Origin: Alphaproteobacteria bacterium
GTDB lineage: Bacteria > Pseudomonadota > Alphaproteobacteria > Acetobacterales > Acetobacteraceae
Direction of reading: 5' to 3'
Assembly: GCA_016869735.1 (NCBI GenBank)
Contig: VGDL01000032.1
Coordinates: forward strand, 1 to 40,087
DNA length: 40,087 bases
Below the pieces are notes generated by a model, which was not told the origin of the DNA, did not search any database, and was given only the letters and a program-made list of their open reading frames with translations. The translations under genes were made by a program, and so were the position numbers. Positions 32,224 to 39,357 of the stretch are shown in pieces. Position 1 is the first letter of the stretch, and every line of letters begins with the position of its first letter.

Positions 32224-34131
32224 TCATGGCGCAGCCCTGCCAGGCTTGGAACCCCCTTGTTTTATCGCTGGCCGCCCGCCTGGACCGTGGCTTTGCTGCC
32301 AGGGCCCGCCAATTCCAACGCCTTTTCCGGACCAAGGAGGATTTCCGAAATCCGGATCACATCCGCCCGCTGCGTGCCGCCAGACCGGCGCGGCCATCTG
32401 GACCAGCGCGGTGAAATCCTCGGGGCGGAGGCCGGTCTTCTCCCAATTTGGACCGGGTTGCAGATTGGGCGCATGTACCCCGGCTGCGGCCCAAAGCGCG
32501 CGTCCTGCCCGATCCACTACCCCTAAATCCTGAAAATTCTTCCCGGAAAAGCTTTCTTCAAGGCGCTCCGCTTCGCCCTTCATGGAAAGGCGCAACGCTT
32601 CGGCGATGCCCGGAAGGGCGGTGCGCGGCAGGCGCGCATCGCCGCGTCGCCATTCCTTATTGTCCACAATCGCGCCATCCAGCGGCAGGAAAAGCAGCCT
32701 GGTGAATTGCAGGCTGCGTGCCGGGCGAATCTGGCGCAGCCTTGGGCGTGCGGCATCCAGCAGCCTATCTGCCTCCAGCCTATTCGGCAGACCATCCAGG
32801 ATTTCGACCACATTGGTCAGCGCCATGTCGGATGCCGAAGCCAAAGCGTAGACAAGATGCCGGGTTTCAGTGAGCTTATTCTTGGCCGAGGGTCGGTCGG
32901 CGATGACGCTGCCCGTCCCTTTGGCCGCCCTGTTCTGGGTTCCGGCATCTGCGCGTTTTTTGGCAGCCTGACGCTGGGCTTCCATCAGCCTGATACGGCT
33001 CTTGCCCTGAAAATGGATCAAGTTTTCGTTGCGCGCGACCATGTCCAGGGCGCGCCCGCTGCGCCAGTCTTCGAATTGTTGGACAATTTTGAGGTTGCGA
33101 TATGGCCTTGCCCAATCGACATCAACGCCGAACCAGCCTGATATCTCCTTGGGCAGGATGGGCGCCAACAACGCCATTTCCATGATGGCGTTCTCCCTTT
33201 CGGACGGGGAGACGCTATTCCAAACGCCAAGGATCATGTCCCAGCCATCCAGCAGCGAGTCCAAGCGGGTCAGTCGCTGGTGGAGTTCGTTTCTGTCCTG
33301 GTGCCAAGCCTTGATGGCTGCGAAGGTATCGCCAAGCAACAGGTCGAATTCCTCGACCGATTGCGCTGCGCAATTCATTGTATGTTCAAGCGATTCCTGC
33401 AGCAGGCTCGCGGTTGTGGCCCCGGCCGCGTCTGGAAATTCCTGTCGCCAGACGCCGATGTCACCTGCCAGTCCTTGAAGATGCTGAATCAATTCCCGTG
33501 ATGGGGTTGGGTCCTTATCGGCAGGCAAGCCAAAGCCATTGAAGGCCTTCGATAATTCTTCAAGCGCATTGGCCACGGCTTCCGTTGTCATGCTTAGCTG
33601 CTGGGCCGTTTGCAACACCGCACGCTGGCTTTGCATCTTCAATTCCCGGGGATCATCCAGTTCAGGCGAGGCATGCGCCGCATTTGGCCTTTCAACATGT
33701 TTGATCAGATTAAGGAGCAGAGCGAAATTGATCCGCTTTTCGCGCGCTTCCCGGGCCATGCGTGCCGCGCGAACGGCCTCGGATGCTGCCCGCCCCGCCA
33801 AGCCTTCAAGGGCTGCCGCTTCCACCGCATCCCGTACGATCCGTGGCGAGAGGATTTTGACGTCGCGGAGTAGATACCAAAGCCGGCGATCATAAAGCGT
33901 TGGGCTGCAAATCTGCGGAATGGCGACCCAGGGCAGAATATAGACACCATCGGAACCTGACGGATTCGCGATAATGACTTCCAGCCCTTCGCGATCTTCG
34001 CTTGGTCTTGCGCGCGCGCCCATCAGAATGGGGGTGGTGAAGGGCACGGCGACGCCGCGGTCAAGAAAAGTCGCTGGCTCATAACGCCGGGCATTGAAGT
34101 CACGAAGTTTGCTGGCGGGTTGGGCGTTCAC
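32224..34131 (-). CDS. Unrecognised ~630-residue protein with a probable C-terminal frameshift
   Basis: I do not recognise this family. Started at GTG 34131, it has no signal peptide or membrane helix. N-terminal part: 'VAVPFTTPILMGARARP', 'PWVAIPQICSPTLYDRRLWYLL'. Residues about 105-135 are an Ala/Arg/Glu-rich helix, the centre (160-300) looks helical, and the C-terminal part contains 'RSLQFTRLLFLPLDGAIVDNKEWRRGD' and 'LPRTALPGIAEALRL'. After about residue 584 the frame turns Gly/Pro-rich with poor codons until TGA at 32224, whereas the neighbouring frame from about 32380 to TAA at 32262 reads GTQRADVIRISEILLGPEKALELAGPGS with good codon use. A one-base indel near 32380 is likely, so it may be a broken gene or a sequence error. 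The extension to 34302 overlaps the glycosylase gene and is not coding-like. Confidence 0.6.
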   Translation of the reverse strand: MNAQPASKLRDFNARRYEPATFLDRGVAVPFTTPILMGARARPSEDREGLEVIIANPSGSDGVYILPWVAIPQICSPTLYDRRLWYLLRDVKILSPRIVRDAVEAAALEGLAGRAASEAVRAARMAREAREKRINFALLLNLIKHVERPNAAHASPELDDPRELKMQSQRAVLQTAQQLSMTTEAVANALEELSKAFNGFGLPADKDPTPSRELIQHLQGLAGDIGVWRQEFPDAAGATTASLLQESLEHTMNCAAQSVEEFDLLLGDTFAAIKAWHQDRNELHQRLTRLDSLLDGWDMILGVWNSVSPSERENAIMEMALLAPILPKEISGWFGVDVDWARPYRNLKIVQQFEDWRSGRALDMVARNENLIHFQGKSRIRLMEAQRQAAKKRADAGTQNRAAKGTGSVIADRPSAKNKLTETRHLVYALASASDMALTNVVEILDGLPNRLEADRLLDAARPRLRQIRPARSLQFTRLLFLPLDGAIVDNKEWRRGDARLPRTALPGIAEALRLSMKGEAERLEESFSGKNFQDLGVVDRAGRALWAAAGVHAPNLQPGPNWEKTGLRPEDFTALVQMAAPVWRHAAGGCDPDFGNPPWSGKGVGIGGPWQQSHGPGGRPAIKQGGSKPGRAAP

Positions 34132-34229
34132 ACCCGGCGTTATCCGGGAATTTGGTAAACAAACCGGCAAAAACGTTTTAATATTGCCGAAACAAAACAA
34201 GCATCTTGGCCTGTGGGTTCCAGCCGCCG

Positions 34230-34886
34230 CTATTCCCCCGCGGGGCGGCCTGTCACATGGCGCCAATGATGCCAAAGCAGCCGCGCCGCCATGGATCGCC
34301 AAGGCGCCCAGGCCCTAGAAATTTCCGCAAGCTGTTTGGGTTTGGGGCGTTCCGGCAGGCCTCGTAATGCCGTGAGCGAAGCCGCCAAGGCCAGATCACC
34401 TGCTGGAAAAATATCGGGCCGATCATGGCCGAACAGCAAATGCACTTCAGCGGTCCAGGAGCCGAAGCCCGGAATGGCGGCAATGGCGGCAATCGCCGCT
34501 TCATCCGATAGGGCCGACAGCCCCTCAGCCGAAAGCTGCCCTTCAGCGAAGGCGGTCGCCAGGGCGCGCGCATGGGCAAGCTTAGGGCGTGACAGCCCGG
34601 CCTGTCGCAGCGCCTCATCATCCAGCGCCAGCAAGCCAGCGGGCGTAAGCGCCCCCGGCAGGGTGGCAAGCCGTCCCCAAATGGCGGTGGCGGCCTGATT
34701 GGAGATCATTTGCCCGCAAAGGCTTCTGAGCAGCCCGGTAAAGCCCGCTTCCCGCCGTCGCCAGGGCAGGGTGCCGGCGGTTTGCGGAATGGCAGCCAGT
34801 TGCGGATCAAGTGTCGTGAGTGCCGCCAAAGCGTGCCCGGCCCATTCTGGCGCATCGGCGGCCAGCAACACGGTCAGTTTTGTCAT
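34230..34886 (-). CDS. AlkA-like DNA-3-methyladenine glycosylase (HhH-GPD family)
   Basis: A 218-residue protein. 'FTGLLRSLCGQMISNQAATAIWGRL' corresponds to the conserved helix with the QxxS-like motif, 'IAAIPGFGSWTAEVHLLF' is the helix-hairpin-helix element, and the aspartate in 'FPAGDLALAASL' is the catalytic residue of the superfamily. There is no iron-sulfur cysteine set, favouring the AlkA/Mag branch rather than Nth/MutY. It should excise alkylated purines, opening base-excision repair. The end at 34230 overlaps the N-terminal extension of the next frame, supporting a later start for the unknown gene. A minus-strand terminator sits 34 bp upstream of its start. Confidence 0.88.
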   Translation of the reverse strand: MTKLTVLLAADAPEWAGHALAALTTLDPQLAAIPQTAGTLPWRRREAGFTGLLRSLCGQMISNQAATAIWGRLATLPGALTPAGLLALDDEALRQAGLSRPKLAHARALATAFAEGQLSAEGLSALSDEAAIAAIAAIPGFGSWTAEVHLLFGHDRPDIFPAGDLALAASLTALRGLPERPKPKQLAEISRAWAPWRSMAARLLWHHWRHVTGRPAGE

Positions 34887-35150
34887 TGCCGCTGCTTAGA
34901 ATATCCGTGACGGCACGGCAAAAAAGATGCGCCCCGGCGGCAAGGCCAGGGCGCATCGGCGGAGGCAGGCCCAGGGTAGGCAGGGGCAGTTCAGGCGCTG
35001 TTCCGATAGGCTGGAGTCTGGGTTGCGAATATTGCTGGCAAAAGGCGTTGGGCGTGGCAGAGTGAAACGAACAGCAACCAACAAGGCACCCGATACAATT
35101 CGCAACATGGGCTGATGAACTACGCGATGAAAACCCGCATGTAACTCGGC
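34887..35150. ncRNA. Intergenic region holding a candidate minus-strand small RNA
   Basis: There is no protein gene here, yet a well-formed intrinsic terminator reads on the minus strand at 34920-34957, between two divergent genes. A transcript from the minus strand between roughly 34960 and 35150 must be what it ends, unless it ends antisense transcription from the response regulator gene. The minus strand has a CTGCCTCCGCC stretch near 34960, an anti-Shine-Dalgarno-like motif seen in some small RNAs. A short stem GTTGG...CCAAC near 35050-35080 can be drawn. I could not find a firm promoter. A TACAAT on the plus strand (35093-35098) may be the -10 of the response regulator. Confidence 0.3.
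34920..34957 (-). terminator. Rho-independent terminator on the minus strand
   Basis: On the minus strand GATGCGCCC (34957-34949) and GGGCGCATC (34934-34926) form a perfect 9-bp, GC-rich stem with a 14-nt loop that can itself pair three bases, and the stem is followed by six T. It is the only hairpin in the window with the standard stem then T-run layout. No protein gene lies upstream of it on that strand within the gap. See the candidate small RNA entry. Confidence 0.7.
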
Positions 35151-35870
35151 ATGGAAAACGCACCGCATATCCTGATTGTTGATGATGATCGCGAAATCCG
35201 CGACTTGCTCTCGCGCTTCCTGGAAAAACAGGGCTTGCGGGTCAGCGCCGCGCGGGATGCGCGCGAAGCCCGCCGGCTATGGCCGCTTGGGCGCTATCAT
35301 CTTGTCGTGCTCGATCTCATGATGCCCGGCGAAACCGGGCTTGATTTCGCACGCTGGCTCCGCACCCAATCCGATGTGCCGATCGTGATCCTGACCGCGA
35401 TGGGGGAAGAAACGGACCGCATTGTGGGGCTTGAACTCGGCGCCGATGATTATCTGGCCAAACCCTTCAACCCGCGCGAATTGCTGGCGCGCATTCGCGC
35501 CGTGCTGCGCCGTGCCTCTGGCGATGGCACAGCGGCCAAGGAACCGCCCGCAAAGCTGATCCGCTTTTCCGGCTGGACTTTGGAGCCTTCCCGCCGGCGC
35601 TTGCTCAACCCCGATGGGGTGGAGGTGCCGCTGACCGGCGGCGAATATGAATTGCTGCTGGTGTTGCTGGATCGGCCCAATCGCGTGCTGACGCGTGATA
35701 TGCTGATGGATTTGCTGCGCGGGCGGCAAGCCGGCCCTTATGACCGCGCGATTGATGTCGCGGTGTCGCGGCTGCGGCGCCGGTTGGAAGATGATGGCCG
35801 CAACCCCGCCTTGATCAAGACCGTGCGCGGCGGCGGCTACGTGCTGGCCACCACGGTGGATCGTGGCTGA
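35151..35870 (+). CDS. OmpR-family response regulator
   Basis: A 239-residue protein: receiver domain (6-118) with acidic DDD at 11-13, phospho-acceptor D55 in LVVLDLMMPG, Thr in ILTAMGEE and Lys in YLAKPFNP; then a winged-helix DNA-binding domain (about 140-235) with 'LTGGEYELLLVLLDRPNRVLTRDMLMDLLRGR', 'DRAIDVAVSRLRRRLEDDGRNP' and 'IKTVRGGGYVLA'. It is coupled to the following sensor kinase by an 8-bp overlap, so the two form one two-component system. The start ATG has no strong ribosome site. Targets are unknown; the OmpR type often controls envelope or stress genes. Confidence 0.95.
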   Translation: MENAPHILIVDDDREIRDLLSRFLEKQGLRVSAARDAREARRLWPLGRYHLVVLDLMMPGETGLDFARWLRTQSDVPIVILTAMGEETDRIVGLELGADDYLAKPFNPRELLARIRAVLRRASGDGTAAKEPPAKLIRFSGWTLEPSRRRLLNPDGVEVPLTGGEYELLLVLLDRPNRVLTRDMLMDLLRGRQAGPYDRAIDVAVSRLRRRLEDDGRNPALIKTVRGGGYVLATTVDRG

Positions 35871-37227
35871 AGCCGCCCCTGTCGCCGCGCCCCCACGGCG
35901 GCGCTGGTGGCCGGGCAGCCTTGGCGGGCGCACGGCGGTTGCGCTGATTGTAGCGCTCATGTTGGTGCAGGCGGCGGGGCTTACCATCCACGCCTTGGAT
36001 CGCGTGGATTTGCAGCGCTTTGTCCAAGCGCGTGAGATTGCCGGGCGCAGCCTTGGTGCCTGGCGCGCGGCGGTGCTCTCAGCGCCTGATCGGCGCGCGC
36101 AAATCATCGCTGATCTTGATATGCCCGACGGGCTGACGGTGGATTTGGATTTGGCGCCGATTGTCCGCGTGGGCGCGCCCCCCGTTTCGCCCCATATCCT
36201 GCGGTTGTTTCGGCTGGATTTGCTGGCTTCCGGCCCCCCACGGCTGCGCCCGCGCGAAATCCGCATTGCGGAATTGGGCTCGGCCGGATTTGCCGCATCG
36301 CTGCGGCTGCCGGATGGGCCTTGGCTTAATCTGCGCGCATCCTTGCCGCCACCCAGGCCCTGGCATTCGGATACTTTCCTTGCCGCCTTTTTCGGCATGA
36401 CGCTGGCGGCGGTTTTGCTGATCCTTTGGGCGGTGGCGCGGCTCATGCGCCCGGTGCGGCTTTTGGCGGAGGCGGCGAATAGGCTCGGGCGCGATGTGAA
36501 TGCGCCGCCCTTGTCTGAAAATGGCCCGACCGAGGTCGCCACCGCTGCCCGCGCCTTTAATGAAATGGCCGCGCGTATCAGGCTTTTTGTGGCGGACCGG
36601 ACGCAAATGCTGGCCGCGATTGGGCACGATCTGCGCACGCCGATCACACGGCTGAAACTACGCGCTGAATTCATGGATGATGATGAACAGCGGCGCAAAA
36701 TGCTGGCTGATTTGGATGAAATGGAAGCGATGATCGGCGCCACACTTGCCTTTGCGCGTGATGATGCCGCGACAGAACCCGCGGCCCAGATGGACATCGC
36801 CGCCCTGTGCCGCACCGTGGCCGATGAGGCGAGTGACGCGCATCCCGATCATGCAGAAAAGATCAGCTATGAGGGCCCGGAAAAGCTTGTCATCCGCGCC
36901 AAGCCTTTGGCCTTGAAGCGCGCCATCGCCAACCTTGTCGCCAATGCGCTGAATTACGGCGGCGCGGCGCGGCTCACGCTGGCGCAAGAAGATGCCGGCC
37001 TGGTGCGCCTGACCATCGCCGATGAAGGCCCCGGCATTCCGGAAGCGGAGTTGGAGGCGGTGTTCACCCCCTTCCGCCGGCTGGAGGCCAGCCGCAATCG
37101 TGAAACCGGCGGCACTGGGCTTGGCTTGACCATCGCGCGCAATATCCTGCGCGGCCATGGTGGCGATGTTGTGCTGCAGAACCGGCCTGAGGGTGGCTTG
37201 ATCGCGGTGGCGAGCCTGCCCGTTTAG
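35863..37227 (+). CDS. Sensor histidine kinase (EnvZ-type) paired with the OmpR regulator
   Basis: A 454-residue membrane kinase: first helix about 22-42, periplasmic region about 43-168 without recognisable ligand fold, second helix about 170-192, HAMP (193-245), HisKA with H255 in AAIGHDLRTPITRL, and HATPase with NLVANALNYGG (N-box), IADEGPGIP (G1) and GGTGLGLTIARN (G2). It starts with GTG at 35863 inside the regulator's end (8-bp overlap). It should phosphorylate the preceding OmpR-type protein. The closing TAG is only 3 bp from the end of the convergent racemase-family gene. Confidence 0.95.
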   Translation: MAEAAPVAAPPRRRWWPGSLGGRTAVALIVALMLVQAAGLTIHALDRVDLQRFVQAREIAGRSLGAWRAAVLSAPDRRAQIIADLDMPDGLTVDLDLAPIVRVGAPPVSPHILRLFRLDLLASGPPRLRPREIRIAELGSAGFAASLRLPDGPWLNLRASLPPPRPWHSDTFLAAFFGMTLAAVLLILWAVARLMRPVRLLAEAANRLGRDVNAPPLSENGPTEVATAARAFNEMAARIRLFVADRTQMLAAIGHDLRTPITRLKLRAEFMDDDEQRRKMLADLDEMEAMIGATLAFARDDAATEPAAQMDIAALCRTVADEASDAHPDHAEKISYEGPEKLVIRAKPLALKRAIANLVANALNYGGAARLTLAQEDAGLVRLTIADEGPGIPEAELEAVFTPFRRLEASRNRETGGTGLGLTIARNILRGHGGDVVLQNRPEGGLIAVASLPV

Positions 37228-37230
37228 GTC

Positions 37231-37863
37231 TTAACCACCCAGCAACCGCTTCAGCTTCAACACCGCACTATCGGGCGTGGTCAGCACGGGCTTGCCGGTG
37301 GCTTGCTCCACCAGGGATTTGGCGCGCGCCAGGCTGAACTGGCCAAGCGCGATGGCATCACAATCCGCCAAATCGCGCGCCGCTTCCGCCGCCAGCCGGT
37401 CATGCGTTGCCAAATCACCCGCATCCAAGGCGGCGAGCGCACCTTCGGCCAGTTTCGGCACCACGGTGATGCCCGGCGGGAATTCCGGGATCATGGAAGG
37501 GATGGTGCCGGCGAAAGTCACCAAAAGCCCGATGCGTTTGCCTTTGGTGATGGCTTCTTCGATCATCGCCTCATTCGGTTTCAGCACGGGCATCGGCGCC
37601 AGATCGCGCGCGCAGGCTTCAATGCAGGGGCCGAAGGCAGAGCAGGTAAACAGGATACCATCCGCCCCGGTGCCAGCGGCATAGCGCGCCAGCGTCAAAA
37701 AACGCTCTGTCATGCGCGGCGTGAGCTTGCCCTCCCGCGCCAGATCGGCGGAAAGGCTGTCATCCAACAAATTCATCAGCGTCTGGCCAGGCCAAAGCCG
37801 CGCGAAGGCGGCTTCAATCGGCGGCGGCGAATGGCGCAGCGCATGGATCAGGGCAAGACGCAT
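37231..37863 (-). CDS. Asp/Glu/hydantoin racemase-family protein with only one catalytic cysteine
   Basis: A 210-residue alpha/beta protein. The first catalytic motif is present (ILFTCSAFG, near residue 74). At the second site, where racemases carry a GCTH-like cysteine, the sequence reads CDAIALGQFSLARA, with Gln in its place (the earlier C in DCD is probably not equivalent). Other marks are 'VLKPNEAMIEEAI' and 'GKRIGLLVTFAGTIPSM'. With one cysteine missing, true two-base racemisation is doubtful; the subfamily may be a decarboxylase or isomerase of unknown substrate. It lies 21 bp after the MFS gene on the same strand, so the transporter may handle its substrate. Confidence 0.8.
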   Translation of the reverse strand: MRLALIHALRHSPPPIEAAFARLWPGQTLMNLLDDSLSADLAREGKLTPRMTERFLTLARYAAGTGADGILFTCSAFGPCIEACARDLAPMPVLKPNEAMIEEAITKGKRIGLLVTFAGTIPSMIPEFPPGITVVPKLAEGALAALDAGDLATHDRLAAEAARDLADCDAIALGQFSLARAKSLVEQATGKPVLTTPDSAVLKLKRLLGG

Positions 37864-37884
37864 GGAAAACCCTTTCGGAACAAA

Positions 37885-39111
37885 TCAGGCGGCGGCGGGC
37901 TGGGCGCGCGGGCCGTCACGCACAGGGATATGGATCACGGCGGCAAAGACCGCGGCCAGAATGCCTATCACCCACATCAGATCATAAGACCCGGTGCGGT
38001 CAAAGATAATCCCGCCCAGGAAGGCGCCGGTGAAGCCGCCAATCTGATGGCTGACAAAGACCATGCCGAAATTTGTCGCCAGCCACCGCAAGCCCCAATT
38101 GCGCGCACATAGCGCAAGACTTGGCGGCACGGTGGAAAGCCAGAGCAGCCCCATCATGGCCGAGAAGATCATCACATTCAGCGCGGTTTTTTCGGCCAGC
38201 AAAAACACTGTCATCAGCACGGCGCGGGCTGCGAAAATGCCCACCAGCAATTCGCGCCGCTTCCAGCGTTGCGATAATTCCCCGGCAGCCAATGAACCGA
38301 CGATGTTGAACAGCCCGATCATGGAAATGGCGCCAGCGCCGACATAAAGCGGCAGGCCGCAGCTATGGACAAAGCCCGGCAGATGCACGGTCAGGAAGGA
38401 CACATGCAGGCCGCAGACGAAATTGCCGGAAGACAGATACCAGAAGCTGGGGTCACGCAAAGCGCGGCCCATGGCGGAACGGGCGGTTTCATGATCCTCG
38501 GCCACGCCAGGGGCGGGTGCGGCCTGCCGATCAGCCAGGGGTAGCGCCAGCGGGATCATGAACAGCGTCGCCATCGCCATGGCGAATAGCGCGCCCTGCC
38601 AGCCAAAGCCCTGAATGGCAAAGCCCGCCAGCGGCACCACCAGGAATTGCCCTGCCGAGGACCCCGCCGTGCCAAGCCCGGTTGCGCGCCCGCGCATCTC
38701 AGGCGGCAACATGCGCGTCAGGCTTGCAATGATGGTGGGCATGCCTGCGGCGGAGACCGCCATACCCATGATGAAGCCGGCAAAAAAGGTGAAAGGCAGC
38801 ACGGATTCCGAAAGCGCCATGCCCAGAATGCCGATGCAATACAGCACGGCACCGCCCATCACCACGCGCCGACCGCCGAAGCGATCGGCCAATTGGCCCA
38901 TGAAGGGCTGGCTTATGCCATTGATCAGCACCTGCAGGCCAATGGCAAAGGCGAAATCCTGCGCGGCCCAGCCATGTTCCGTGGTCATGGGTGCCAAGAA
39001 CAGGCCGAAGGATTGGCGCAAGCCCATGGCGAGCATGGCGCCACACACCGCGCAGCCGATCACCAGGGCAATCGGCAGGGCCAGGGGGCGGGCAGGTGCG
39101 GTGGAAGACAT
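37885..39111 (-). CDS. MFS transporter (OFA/monocarboxylate-like)
   Basis: A 408-residue polytopic protein with twelve helices. The first loop between helices 2 and 3 has 'GQLADRFGGRRVVMGG', the standard MFS motif A, and 'LGTAGSSAGQFLVVPLAG' is near helix 5. The general look is that of the oxalate/formate or monocarboxylate branch. ATG at 39111 with AAGGG upstream is the best start. It leads a two-gene minus-strand unit with the racemase-family gene. Transport of an organic acid is a reasonable guess but not established. Confidence 0.87.
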   Translation of the reverse strand: MSSTAPARPLALPIALVIGCAVCGAMLAMGLRQSFGLFLAPMTTEHGWAAQDFAFAIGLQVLINGISQPFMGQLADRFGGRRVVMGGAVLYCIGILGMALSESVLPFTFFAGFIMGMAVSAAGMPTIIASLTRMLPPEMRGRATGLGTAGSSAGQFLVVPLAGFAIQGFGWQGALFAMAMATLFMIPLALPLADRQAAPAPGVAEDHETARSAMGRALRDPSFWYLSSGNFVCGLHVSFLTVHLPGFVHSCGLPLYVGAGAISMIGLFNIVGSLAAGELSQRWKRRELLVGIFAARAVLMTVFLLAEKTALNVMIFSAMMGLLWLSTVPPSLALCARNWGLRWLATNFGMVFVSHQIGGFTGAFLGGIIFDRTGSYDLMWVIGILAAVFAAVIHIPVRDGPRAQPAAA

Positions 39112-39162
39112 TGACCCTTAGTGACATTTTGCGCCGCGCCCGCGCAACCCAAGGCCGCGCGG

Positions 39163-39192
39163 TTGACGGCGCCGGGTGGGCGGGCCTATCTC
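39163..39192 (+). promoter_or_regulatory. Predicted promoter of tRNA-His
   Basis: TTGACG (39163-39168, five of six -35 consensus bases) and TATCTC (39187-39192) are 18 bp apart. A start near 39199 would leave a leader of about seven bases before the mature tRNA. The spacing and TATC-type -10 parallel the promoter before the CAU tRNA at 19537-19566. Confidence 0.45.
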
Positions 39193-39205
39193 AGCCTTGT
39201 TGGTG

Positions 39206-39281
39206 GCGGCCATAGCTCAGTTGGTAGAGCGCCAGGTTGTGGTCTTGGATGTCACGGGTTCGAGTCCCGTTGGTCGCCCCA
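39206..39281 (+). tRNA. tRNA-His (GTG anticodon)
   Basis: The cloverleaf is complete: acceptor GCGGCCA/TGGTCGC (7 bp with one G-T pair), D-arm GCTC/GAGC, anticodon stem CCAGG/CTTGG around loop TTGTGGT (anticodon GTG at 39238-39240), T-arm ACGGG/CCCGT with loop TTCGAGT. The discriminator is C73, and a G lies at position -1 (39205) to pair with it, the hallmark of tRNA-His. The CCA end is encoded (39279-39281), unlike the other tRNA in the window. A T-run follows after a few bases. Confidence 0.95.
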
Positions 39282-39357
39282 GCTTCCCCTTTTTCGCGCC
39301 GGTTTGCGTCCCCCGCCACTTGCGGCAGGATGGGTGTCTTCATTGGGGGAGTAATCC

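Noticed and set aside
34131-34302. N-terminal extension of the unknown gene to 34302
   Set aside because: It runs into the glycosylase coding region, has non-coding composition and crosses an AT-rich gap more like a promoter region.
35277-36815. 512-residue minus-strand ORF under the two-component genes
   Set aside because: Composition is Arg/Ser/Ala-rich antisense text, and both plus-strand genes have full conserved domains.
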